Source: Pseudomonas lundensis (GTDB lineage: Bacteria; Pseudomonadota; Gammaproteobacteria; Pseudomonadales; Pseudomonadaceae). From it: a DNA stretch of 64,000 nucleotides. Below the pieces are notes generated by a model. That model was not told the DNA's origin. It was given only the letters and a program-made list of their open reading frames with translations, and made no database searches. The stretch is taken from the NCBI RefSeq assembly GCF_001042985.1, contig NZ_JYKY01000021.1, forward strand, positions 33,606-97,605, written 5' to 3'. Of the stretch, positions 18,330-27,010 are shown in pieces. The first letter of the stretch is position 1, and each line of letters opens with the position of its first letter. The translations under genes were made by a program, and so were the position numbers.

Positions 18330-19247
18330 GTGGCTCAGGTCAAGCGTATCCGTCGTAACGTCAGCGGCATTATCCTGCTGGACAAGCCATTGGGTTTTAC
18401 GTCCAACGCGGCTTTGCAGAAAGTCCGCTGGCTGCTCAATGCCGAGAAGGCAGGGCACACCGGTAGCCTGGACCCATTGGCCAGCGGCGTACTGCCGCTG
18501 TGCTTTGGCGAAGCCACCAAGTTTTCGCAATACCTGCTCGATTCTGACAAGGGTTATGAAACCTTGATGCAGTTGGGCAAAACCACCACCACTGCCGATG
18601 CAGAAGGCGAGGTTTTAAAGACCCGTCCGGTGACCGTTGGTCGCGCCGATATTGAGGCGGTCTTGCCGAAGTTTCGCGGGCAAATCAGTCAGATACCGCC
18701 AATGTACTCGGCGCTCAAGCGTGATGGGCAACCGCTTTACAAGCTCGCCCGTGCAGGTGAGGTGGTGGAGCGCGAACCGCGTTCTGTTACTATTACCCGC
18801 CTCCAATTACTGGCCAGCGAAGGTGACACTGCCCGCTTGGCTGTGGATTGCACCAAAGGCACCTATATTCGTACCCTCGTGGAAGATATCGGTGAAGAGC
18901 TGGGTTGCGGAGCCTATGTTGCGCAACTACGCCGCACCCAGGCAGGCCCTTTCAGTTTGGCCCAGACGGTAACGCTGGATGAACTGGAAGCCGTGCATGC
19001 TGAAGGTGGCAATGAAGCTGTCGACCGCTTCCTGATGCCATCGGACAGCGGCTTGCTTGACTGGCCTTTGCTGCACTTCTCGGAGCACAGCGCGTTCTAT
19101 TGGCTCAATGGCCAACCGGTTCGCGCTCCCGATGCGCCAAAGTTTGGCATGGTGCGGGTACAAGATCACAATGGTCGCTTCATCGGTATCGGTGAAGTGA
19201 GCGAAGACGGGCGCATTGCGCCGCGTCGACTGATTCGGTCGGAATGA
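18330..19247 (+). CDS. truB: tRNA pseudouridine(55) synthase
   Basis: TruB makes pseudouridine-55 in the T loop of tRNAs. GTG at 18330, with AAGGAG in the end of rbfA. At 305 residues it has the catalytic-Asp motif GHTGSLDPLASGVLP near 47-61 and DCTKGTYIRTL near 172, plus a C-terminal PUA-like domain. Confidence 0.97.
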   Translation: MAQVKRIRRNVSGIILLDKPLGFTSNAALQKVRWLLNAEKAGHTGSLDPLASGVLPLCFGEATKFSQYLLDSDKGYETLMQLGKTTTTADAEGEVLKTRPVTVGRADIEAVLPKFRGQISQIPPMYSALKRDGQPLYKLARAGEVVEREPRSVTITRLQLLASEGDTARLAVDCTKGTYIRTLVEDIGEELGCGAYVAQLRRTQAGPFSLAQTVTLDELEAVHAEGGNEAVDRFLMPSDSGLLDWPLLHFSEHSAFYWLNGQPVRAPDAPKFGMVRVQDHNGRFIGIGEVSEDGRIAPRRLIRSE

Positions 19248-19402
19248 CCGGAGCCAGGCCAAGCCGGCTATTGCCTGTGAGGACTGGAACGAGGGTGGCT
19301 GTTATTAGGCACGGTCACATCTCACATTTAAATACGAGGATTTGTCCTCGGCCTATTGGATCTGTTTGCGTGCAGACAGACCCCTGAAGAAAGGAAAGCC
19401 AC

Positions 19403-19672
19403 ATGGCACTTACAGTTGAACACAAAGCAGAAATCGTAGCTGACTACCAGCGTGCTCCAGGTGATACAGGTTCTCCAGAAGTGCAAGTTGCACTGCTGAC
19501 CTTCAACATCAACACGCTGCAGGGTCACTTCAAGGCCAACGGTAAAGATCACCACTCCCGTCGTGGTCTGATCCGCATGGTAAACCAGCGTCGCAAGCTG
19601 CTGGACTACCTGAAAGGCAAAGACATCAGCCGTTACGCTACGCTGATCGCTCGCCTGGGTCTGCGTCGCTAA
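19403..19672 (+). CDS. rpsO: 30S ribosomal protein S15
   Basis: The 89-residue S15 starts MALTVEHKAEIVADYQR and has the standard GSPEVQVALLT, DHHSRRGL and LLDYLKG blocks. S15 binds the central domain of 16S rRNA. GAAAGGAAAG precedes the ATG. The 155-base leader between truB and rpsO contains the small inverted repeat CGAGGATTTGTCCTCG, a place where S15 autoregulation could act (inference). Confidence 0.98.
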   Translation: MALTVEHKAEIVADYQRAPGDTGSPEVQVALLTFNINTLQGHFKANGKDHHSRRGLIRMVNQRRKLLDYLKGKDISRYATLIARLGLRR

Positions 19673-19683
19673 TAGCGATGTTG

Positions 19684-19752
19684 CTGGAGGCTGGTTGTCT
19701 GTCGTCCACCTGCGAGTTTCTCGCGGGTGGGCGGCGGGCTTCCAGCCTCAAG
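19684..19752 (+). promoter_or_regulatory. Long rpsO-pnp intergenic hairpin
   Basis: The inner stem CCACCTGCGAG (19706-19716) pairs with CTCGCGGGTGG (19720-19730). The outer arms CTGGAGGCTGG (19684-19694) and CCAGCCTC (19742-19749) also pair. There is no good T run. Position and form fit the RNase III-processed hairpin that mediates pnp autoregulation in E. coli (inference by analogy). Confidence 0.6.
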
Positions 19753-19897
19753 TTTTATCTGGACTCACCGGATGTTTACGAAAACTCACCCCGTCGGCCG
19801 TTTTCGTAAGCATCTTGATCGGGCTGACACCCGGCATTGCACCCGTATTTCGCAAGAAACCTGTTCCCCAAGAGCCACAAAGAGAAGGTAGGACACC

Positions 19898-22003
19898 GTG
19901 AACCCGGTTATCAAAAAATTTCAGTTCGGTCAGTCGACCGTTACCCTAGAGACTGGCCGTATCGCCCGTCAGGCCTCCGGCGCAGTATTGGTCACCGTTG
20001 ACGACGACGTCAGCGTGTTGGTGACTGTCGTCGGCGCCAAACAAGCTGATCCAGGCAAGGGCTTCTTCCCTCTGTCGGTTCACTACCAAGAAAAAACCTA
20101 CGCCGCCGGTAAAATCCCAGGTGGTTTCTTCAAGCGTGAAGGTCGCCCTTCCGAGAAAGAAACCCTGACCTCGCGCCTGATCGACCGTCCGATCCGTCCG
20201 CTGTTCCCGGAAGGCTTCATGAACGAAGTGCAGGTTGTCTGCACCGTTCTGTCCACCAGCAAGAAAACCGATCCTGATGTGGCGGCAATGATCGGTACTT
20301 CGGCTGCCCTGGCAATCTCCGGCATTCCTTTTGATGGTCCGATCGGTGCTGCCCGTGTTGCATTCCACGAAAGCACCGGTTACCTGCTGAACCCGACTTA
20401 CGAACAACTCGCTGCGTCCAGCCTGGACATGGTGGTTGCCGGTACGTCGGAAGCCGTATTGATGGTTGAGTCGGAAGCCAAAGAGCTGACCGAAGACCAG
20501 ATGCTGGGTGCCGTACTGTTCGCCCACGACGAATTCCAGGTTGTTATCCAGGCTGTTAAAGAGCTGGCTGCCGAAGCTGCCAAACCGACGTGGGACTGGG
20601 CTGCTGCTCCAGAAGCCACTGAACTGCTGGGCGCAATCCGTGCCGAGTTCGGCGAAGCGATCTCCCAGGCTTACACCATCACCGTCAAGCACGAGCGCTA
20701 TGCACGTCTGGGCGAGTTGCGTGACCAGGTGGTTGCCAAGCTGTCAGGCGAAGAAGGCCAGCCTTCTGCGTCTGAAGTCAAAGCTGCTTTCGGTGAAATC
20801 GAATACCGCACCGTTCGCGAAAACATCGTAAACGGCAAACCGCGTATCGATGGTCGTGACACCAAGACAGTTCGCCCTTTGAACATCGAAGTGGGCGTCC
20901 TGCCGAAAACTCACGGTTCTGCACTGTTCACCCGTGGCGAGACCCAGGCGCTGGTTGTCGCGACATTGGGTACTGCCCGTGACGCACAGCTGCTGGACAC
21001 GCTGGAAGGTGAAAAGAAAGACCCGTTCATGCTGCACTACAACTTCCCTCCGTTCTCGGTAGGCGAGTGTGGTCGCATGGGTGGTGCCGGCCGTCGCGAA
21101 ATCGGTCACGGCCGCCTGGCGCGTCGTTCCGTTCAGGCCATGCTGCCTGCTGCTGACGTGTTCCCGTACACCATTCGTGTCGTATCGGAAATCACCGAAT
21201 CCAACGGCTCCAGCTCCATGGCATCGGTGTGCGGTGCTTCCCTGGCACTGATGGACGCCGGTGTACCGATGAAGGCACCGGTTGCCGGTATCGCCATGGG
21301 TCTGGTTAAAGAAGGCGAGAAGTTCGCTGTACTGACCGACATCCTGGGTGACGAAGACCACCTGGGCGACATGGACTTCAAAGTAGCCGGTACCTCCAAA
21401 GGTGTGACCGCGCTGCAGATGGACATCAAGATCAAAGGCATCACCGAAGAAATCATGGAGATCGCCCTGGGCCAAGCCCTGGACGCTCGCCTGAACATCT
21501 TGGGTCAGATGAACCAGATCATTGGTCAGTCGCGTAACGAACTGTCTGCCAATGCGCCGACCATGATCGCGATGAAAATCGACACCGACAAAATCCGTGA
21601 TGTTATCGGTAAAGGTGGCGCAACCATCCGCGCAATCTGTGAAGAAACCAAAGCGTCGATCGACATCGAAGACGACGGTTCGATCAAGATCTTCGGCGAG
21701 ACCAAGGAAGCGGCAGAAGCGGCGCGTCAGCGCGTTCTGGGCATCACCGCTGAAGCTGAGATCGGCAAGATCTACATCGGCAAGGTTGAGCGCATCGTCG
21801 ACTTCGGCGCATTCGTGAACATCCTGCCGGGCAAAGACGGCCTGGTTCACATCTCCATGCTGAGCGATGCTCGCGTAGAGAAAGTGACTGACATCTTGAA
21901 AGAAGGTCAGGAAGTGGAAGTGCTGGTACTGGACGTGGACAACCGCGGCCGTATCAAGCTGTCCATCAAGGACGTTGCTGCCGCCAAGGCTTCGGAAGCT
22001 TAA
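19898..22003 (+). CDS. pnp: Polyribonucleotide nucleotidyltransferase (PNPase)
   Basis: PNPase is a trimeric 3'-5' phosphorolytic exoribonuclease and degradosome partner. GTG 19898 is preceded by AGAGAAGG. The 701-residue protein has two RNase PH domains (FFKREGRPSEKE near 77; the second with HYNFPPFSVGE near 380), a KH domain (IRDVIGKGGATIRAI near 566) and a C-terminal S1 domain (GKVERIVDFGAFVNILPGKDGLVHIS near 628). Confidence 0.98.
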   Translation: MNPVIKKFQFGQSTVTLETGRIARQASGAVLVTVDDDVSVLVTVVGAKQADPGKGFFPLSVHYQEKTYAAGKIPGGFFKREGRPSEKETLTSRLIDRPIRPLFPEGFMNEVQVVCTVLSTSKKTDPDVAAMIGTSAALAISGIPFDGPIGAARVAFHESTGYLLNPTYEQLAASSLDMVVAGTSEAVLMVESEAKELTEDQMLGAVLFAHDEFQVVIQAVKELAAEAAKPTWDWAAAPEATELLGAIRAEFGEAISQAYTITVKHERYARLGELRDQVVAKLSGEEGQPSASEVKAAFGEIEYRTVRENIVNGKPRIDGRDTKTVRPLNIEVGVLPKTHGSALFTRGETQALVVATLGTARDAQLLDTLEGEKKDPFMLHYNFPPFSVGECGRMGGAGRREIGHGRLARRSVQAMLPAADVFPYTIRVVSEITESNGSSSMASVCGASLALMDAGVPMKAPVAGIAMGLVKEGEKFAVLTDILGDEDHLGDMDFKVAGTSKGVTALQMDIKIKGITEEIMEIALGQALDARLNILGQMNQIIGQSRNELSANAPTMIAMKIDTDKIRDVIGKGGATIRAICEETKASIDIEDDGSIKIFGETKEAAEAARQRVLGITAEAEIGKIYIGKVERIVDFGAFVNILPGKDGLVHISMLSDARVEKVTDILKEGQEVEVLVLDVDNRGRIKLSIKDVAAAKASEA

Positions 22004-22024
22004 TCGCGACCTGAGCGTGTGATG

Positions 22025-22052
22025 AAAAAGGATCCTTCGGGATCCTTTTTTT
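22025..22052 (+). terminator. Rho-independent terminator after pnp
   Basis: AAAAAGGATCC pairs with GGATCCTTTTT over 11 bases around a TTCG loop, followed by further T residues. It lies 21 bases after the pnp stop. Confidence 0.95.
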
Positions 22053-22222
22053 ATGGGCGGTGATAACGACAGGGGATCTTTTTGCAGGTGGGCTAAAGGC
22101 CATGATCAAAAAGCCGCATCTTGCATGCAGTCACTGCGAGCGTTCATGCATTCTGCACGAAGCTGAAAAATAGACATGCTACTAAGTGCTTGATATAAAA
22201 GGATTTTATTTTTTCAAAAAGT

Positions 22223-22238
22223 TGGCACAGCGCCTGCA
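22223..22238 (+). promoter_or_regulatory. Sigma-54 (-24/-12) promoter before the BON-domain gene
   Basis: TGGCACAGCGCCTGCA fits the -24/-12 consensus TGGCACG-N4-TTGCA with the spacing of GG and GC intact and two mismatches. A T/A-rich stretch just upstream could aid bending. It lies about 65 bases before the ATG at 22303. I see no other promoter in the 250-base gap after pnp. Confidence 0.7.
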
Positions 22239-22302
22239 ATAGTACTGATAACCCTGCAGCCGCACGCCGGCGCAGATCTTAAAGAAGACAGGAGTTACTC
22301 GT

Positions 22303-22656
22303 ATGATGAAGTTCGCTATCGCTGCTGCAACTGCCACCGCTCTGACCCTGACCATGGCTAACGCAGCATTTGCTGCTCAATCCACTGCTCAGGCGCCTAT
22401 GGTCGTCGCTGCTGGCGAAATGGATCAAGCCAAAGAAGCCACTTCTGATACCTGGATCACCACCAAAGTTAAATCAGACCTGCTGACTGAAAAAGGTATT
22501 CCAGGCACTGACATCAAAGTTGAGACCAACAAAGGTGTTGTTTCTTTGTCCTCCACCGTTGCAGTCACTGACGCGCAAAAAGAAATGGCAGTTAACATCG
22601 CCAAGAAAATCAAAGGCGTAAAAGCTGTTTCGGCTGATGGCCTGAAAGCTCAGTAA
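22303..22656 (+). CDS. Periplasmic BON-domain (OsmY-like) protein
   Basis: A 117-residue protein with a clear signal peptide (MMKFAIAAATATALTLTMANAAFA, likely cleaved near AFA-AQ) followed by one BON domain (SDTWITTKVKSDLL; IKVETNKGVVSLSSTV; AKKIKGVKAVSADGLKAQ). BON domains bind phospholipid or envelope surfaces, and OsmY-like proteins protect the envelope under stress. AGGAG precedes the ATG. The sigma-54 promoter suggests control by nitrogen or carbon status or another enhancer-binding protein. Confidence 0.88.
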   Translation: MMKFAIAAATATALTLTMANAAFAAQSTAQAPMVVAAGEMDQAKEATSDTWITTKVKSDLLTEKGIPGTDIKVETNKGVVSLSSTVAVTDAQKEMAVNIAKKIKGVKAVSADGLKAQ

Positions 22657-22762
22657 GTTTACTTTTCTCGTAGAACCGGGGGAAAGCCGGAGCAGATGAT
22701 CTAACCGATCATCTGCAGCTTTCAAAATTGGTTCATGCGACGGCCACATGGATGTGGTCATT

Positions 22763-22795
22763 ACAGCCCTCGACGCTTGCGTCGGGGGCTGTTCT
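22763..22795 (+). terminator. Terminator-like hairpins after the BON gene
   Basis: ACAGCCCTCGACGC (22763-22776) pairs with GCGTCGGGGGCTGT (22779-22792) with G-U pairs, followed by TCT. A separate perfect 10-bp inverted repeat GCAGATGATC/GATCATCTGC lies upstream at about 22692-22716. Confidence 0.65.
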
Positions 22796-22900
22796 ATTTG
22801 GGGGAGATAAAAGCATCGATCGGGTTTGCTGACCCATCAAGTGCAACGGGCAAGCCACATACAGACCTGCCTCGCGCTGACTTTGATGTGTGAACAGCGA

Positions 22901-25458
22901 TCATTCACTGTCCAGATGCAAGGGAGAGATCACGCGACCGTCGCTTTGTGCCTCACCCAGCGTGGCGTCCACAAAGTAGACGCGCTCATCGGCCAGTTGG
23001 CCTTTGTCCACCAGGAAATCCTTGATGCGGCTGGCGCGCTCCTGCCCCAACTGACGTAACAGCACCTCACTTTTGCTCCAGAAGTCGATCAACGCGTCGC
23101 TCATTTTTTGCGCGCGCTCATCACGACTCAATTTCGCCCACTCGGCCGGCGGCTGCTGCTTGAGTCGGGTGCGATAGATGCCTTCGAGTAACGGGCCTTT
23201 CTCGTCATCAGGGACTTTAAGCAGTGACGCTTGCGCCGGCACTTTCTCGCCGCGGCGTTGCAGGATTTTGTAGTAGTTGTACTGGAATTCACGCTCCAGG
23301 CGTTCCTTGGCAATGAACGGACCATCACTGCTTTGCGCGGCAGTGCCTTCAATTTCCAGGCGCAGCGCAGGGCGTTCCTTGAGCGCTGCAGCCAGGGTTG
23401 TCAGGGCTTTCTGGGCCTCAGGGCTCAGCTCACTGGAGCCAGGCGCGAAGGACACGGTACCGAGGTCCTCGGCACCCCCACCGCTGATCAGCCCGCCAAT
23501 GAACTTGAAGGGCGCTTGTGCTGCCCGCAGCACGAGATTGCGCAAGGTTTGCCACACAATTGGCATCACGCTGAACTGCGGGTTATTGAGGTCCCCCGTT
23601 ACCGGAAGCTCGATGGAAATCTTGCCGTCGGTGTCCTTGAGCAATGCGATGGCCAGTTTAATGGGCAAATCCACGGCATCAGGGCTGTCGACCTTTTCCC
23701 CCAGTTGCAATTGTTCAACCACCAGTTTGTTCTCGGCCTTGAGCTGACCTTTGGTGATCAAATAGTGCAAATCCAGGTTCAGGCGACCCTTGCGGATCCG
23801 ATACCCCGCGAATTTGCCGGAGTAGGGCGTCAGTGTGGTCAGTTCTACGCGTTTGAAGCTGGTGGCGATGTCCAGGCTCGCCATCGGATCGAAAGGATTG
23901 ACGCTGCCTTTGATGGTGACAGGCGCGTAGCGGTCCACTTTACCGGCGATGTTGACGCTGGCCGGTTTGGCCTGTCGGCTATCAATGGTGCCAATCTGGC
24001 CGTTTAGCTGTTGAATCGCTGTCGCAAAGTTGGGGGTCAGGCTGAAGTCGGCAAAGTTAGCCGAACCGTCATTGATTGCGATGCCACCCACGTGAATGCC
24101 CAAAGGCTTGTCTTTGCCGGCCGCTGGTTTGGCGTCGGTTTTACTGGCGCTGCCAGCGGGTTGCGCAATCAACAGGTCATCAATGTTGGTGGTGCGATCA
24201 TCGTTGATCATGAAGCGTACATACGGCTGTGCAACGTTGACCTTGACGATGGACAGGCTGTCACCGTGTTGATAATTCAGCTTCTCCAGCCCCAGACGCT
24301 GCCACTTCAGGAAGTCGCGATCTTTCATGGTGTCGAGGGTGTGTAACTGAGCTATCTGTACGTTGCCCTGGACCGTGAAGGCCAGCGGGTCGATACGTTT
24401 AAGGTCAACGACGAGATCGCTGTCCAGCATGCCGCTGCGCAGCTCCAGACGGATAAACGGGTCGATGTAAGCCTGCGCCACCCGCAAGTCGATGTCTTGG
24501 GTGGTGACATTTAATGTGGCGCTGACCGGGTTCAGGTTCACGTCGCCGCTGGCGGTGAGCTTGCCTTGTTTACCGATGCCGGTATCCAGCTTGAGGCTGA
24601 AGGGTGACTGGTTCAGGCTGTCGAAGTTCTTCACGTTCAGATTCAACGGGCCTACTTCAAGCGCAACGGGTGTTTTGGGCACTTTGTCAGCCAGATGAAC
24701 GCGGTAATCGCGCAGCTCCACGTCTTTGAGCAGCACTTGCCAAGGTTTGCTCGGTGCGACCGGTCCGGGTTTGGGGGCTTCAACTGTCACCGGGTCATTG
24801 GCTGTTGGCTTTGCCCGGCCAGCGGGCTGGCTGGCAAACAGTTTTTGCCAATCCAACTGTCCGTCTGCTTCGCGGGTAGCCCAGGTTTCAAGGTTCTTGC
24901 TGTTGATCTTGCCGACCACGACGTGTTGCTTGGCGAGATCGACCGTGGTGTCGCTGACATCAAGGCGCTCAAGGCGCGCCAGCGGACGGCCATCGGGCGC
25001 ATTGAGCTTGAAGGGCGCGATGCTGGCCGAGGCATTGCTCAGGACCATCTCGGTTTCTTTAGCCAGGTTCAATGTGTAGTCGGTACTGAAATTGAGGACG
25101 CCGTCTTCCAGGACCAGCGGCAAGGCATCCCGAACATAAGGCCACCATACTTTCATTTTGCCATCAGTCACTTTAAGCGTGCCCTCGGACGCGATTGGCA
25201 CAATGCTCAAGGTGCCGGTCCAGTCGATCCGGCCGCCTTCAGGGCCTGCTGCGACCAGGGTCATGTCAGCGTTGTCGTCAGGAAGCGTGCTGAGGTTTTT
25301 CAGCTCCACATTCATCGAGTCATACAAAAACTCGATTGGCTCGCTAGGCCGTACGTCAGCAAAGTGCAGATAGCCGTCCGCCAGCTTGATGCGATCGATG
25401 CGCAGCGGGAAAGGTTTGCTGTCAGGGGTGGCAGGTGTTGGTTCGTGGCGGGTAAGTT
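22901..25458 (-). pseudogene. DUF748 (AsmA-like) protein, C-terminal fragment split by the island
   Basis: This frame is the large C-terminal part (about 850 residues) of a DUF748 envelope protein of the AsmA-like class. It has repeated beta-rich blocks and an OmpA-like C-terminal stretch (FAPGSSELSPEAQKALTTLAAAL). It is open from the stop at 22901 up to the island junction near 25458, where the coding strand meets TGA at 25463-25465. No start codon with a ribosome site lies near the junction; TTG 25327 is only the first possible initiator. Its N-terminus lies 19 kb away at 44557-44930. Joining the two at the shared AGTT gives continuous codons (LFKL-TRHEPTP). Confidence 0.88.
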
Positions 25459-25470
25459 GAATTCATTACT
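25447..25470. other. Left attachment junction of the island
   Basis: On the - strand this reads ATTCAACTTACCCGCCAC. The chromosomal side (CTTACCCGCC...) continues the DUF748 frame. The AGTT at 25455-25458 matches AGTT at 44557-44560 in the right junction; the neighbouring GAA is also shared with a one-base shift. Confidence 0.65.
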
Positions 25471-25515
25471 TAGGCATTTGATCTAAATGACTAATTTGGG
25501 TTTGTAAAATTTTCT

Positions 25516-25536
25516 GGAATACCAGTTGGAATACAG
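25516..25536. repeat. Left-end direct repeats, probable integrase arm sites
   Basis: GGAATACCA (25516-25524) and GGAATACAG (25528-25536) are spaced exactly 12 bases, the same pitch as the pair at the right end. The remaining 25470-25669 stretch shows no gene. Confidence 0.6.
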
Positions 25537-25669
25537 GCAGAGCTGAATTGAGCAACATGCCTCATTGCCGTCCTGTAGGCATGGCCGACAAGAACATCTG
25601 TTTATCCGAACTGGCCAAGCTAACGAGGCCATCTCTCGCGGGTTTGCCAAACCCAGCTCAGCCCGCTAC

Positions 25670-26998
25670 TTAAGTAACCCGCTCAAACAAGTCTTTGAAC
25701 ACCATTTTGAACGGCGCATCGCTAGGGACCAACAGCTGGCGTGACTTCAAGCAAAAAGGCAGTACCCATAGCCGCAGCCCACCTGTCTTGGGGAACTCGA
25801 ATACTGGTAGCGGTCGATCAAATGCCCCAGTCTTAGGGTAAATCAGCACCACATCTCCCGACCCATTCAGATAGCTTTGCCCATAGGCCTGCAACTGATA
25901 GAAGTCACCCTGTGCGAGGCCGTATTTATTCGTCCCATTTGCCTTGAGACCATCGAGCAGTTTCCACTTTGTATCGAGAACCAGCACATCTTTCTTGGCA
26001 TCCTTGATCAACAGGTCTGGTTTTAGACAAAACCAATTCTGTTCTTGATGGCGAACCAAGTGATGGCTGCGTGCTTGGGTTTTCAGGTGAAGCGGCCTCG
26101 CCAGTTGCTTCGCTATATGCTTGGAGACGAACGCTTCGAACACTGCCTCCATTGGGAACAGCAGCGACGGAGCGTGATTGCCTCCGCGGCCTGTCATGGG
26201 TGATTGCTGTTCTAGAATCAACTTTGACCAAGCGAGTGCTTCTTCGTAGTAACCCATGCCCCGCTCAAGGCGTACCCGCTGGAAGTCCATATTAGGGTCT
26301 GCTGAAATCGGGACCTCTGCGAAGACAAATCTCAGTTCTCGAGCCAGTTGCTGATGTGTCTGAGATGCCGTCAGTTGCAGGATTCGTTGCAATGCGGTGT
26401 GTAATAAACGGTTTTCCGGACGATTAATCGAGAACTCGTCGTGCTCTGTAAAGAACCGGTCCGCCCTGCAAAGGTTTTGCCGCAGATGGGATGCCATCAT
26501 CAGTTTGCCGCGAAGGGCAAACAGGTTGCTTTGCTGAGTGGTATAGGTGCTGCGCAGGCCTTGTTTGACGATATGCCCGACGGTGCGTAGGAACTCGGCA
26601 ATAAAAACTTCCAGTAAGGGCATTCGTGCCGCGGCGAGGTTGGCGGTGTCAGTTTGGAGGTGGCGAAACTCTTGAAGGCAGCAGAGCATTTCGATCAACA
26701 GCTGACGAGCCTTCGAGGCGCCCGCACCTATTACTTTTCCGACTTTCGGCAGTACCTCGATTTGGTAACCGTCTGGTGCACGTATCACTCCAACAAAACT
26801 AGTGACCTGAACGGCTCGATGCCCGCGCCGTTGAGTCAGGCGCAGCCACGCTGGCTTACTGTTGTTGGAGGCCCGCAGGCACTGGCGTTCTAGCCATGCG
26901 TAGACCGTATCCGGGACAATGTGCAGCCCCTCGGACAACGAGCCAGTCGAAGTCGCTGCCATCAACACGTCAAATTCGTAAATCGATATTCCGCTCAC
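25670..26998 (-). CDS. mcrC: McrC-like nuclease subunit of a modification-dependent restriction system
   Basis: In McrBC systems McrC supplies the PD-(D/E)XK nuclease that cuts DNA translocated by McrB. The 442-residue protein shows the McrC N-terminal block (GYQIEVLPKVGK near 97), the central NRLLHTALQRIL region and the nuclease motif KPDLLIKDAKKDVLVLDTKWK near 325-345 (catalytic D, D-x-K). It starts 12 bases after the McrB-like stop, as in McrBC operons. It is the last gene of the seven-gene defence run. Confidence 0.88.
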   Translation of the reverse strand: MSGISIYEFDVLMAATSTGSLSEGLHIVPDTVYAWLERQCLRASNNSKPAWLRLTQRRGHRAVQVTSFVGVIRAPDGYQIEVLPKVGKVIGAGASKARQLLIEMLCCLQEFRHLQTDTANLAAARMPLLEVFIAEFLRTVGHIVKQGLRSTYTTQQSNLFALRGKLMMASHLRQNLCRADRFFTEHDEFSINRPENRLLHTALQRILQLTASQTHQQLARELRFVFAEVPISADPNMDFQRVRLERGMGYYEEALAWSKLILEQQSPMTGRGGNHAPSLLFPMEAVFEAFVSKHIAKQLARPLHLKTQARSHHLVRHQEQNWFCLKPDLLIKDAKKDVLVLDTKWKLLDGLKANGTNKYGLAQGDFYQLQAYGQSYLNGSGDVVLIYPKTGAFDRPLPVFEFPKTGGLRLWVLPFCLKSRQLLVPSDAPFKMVFKDLFERVT

Positions 26999-27010
26999 GT
27001 GCCTCCGCCT

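Noticed and set aside
19695..19901. 68-codon frame between rpsO and pnp
   Set aside because: It lies across the long hairpin and pnp leader and has no domain or ribosome site.
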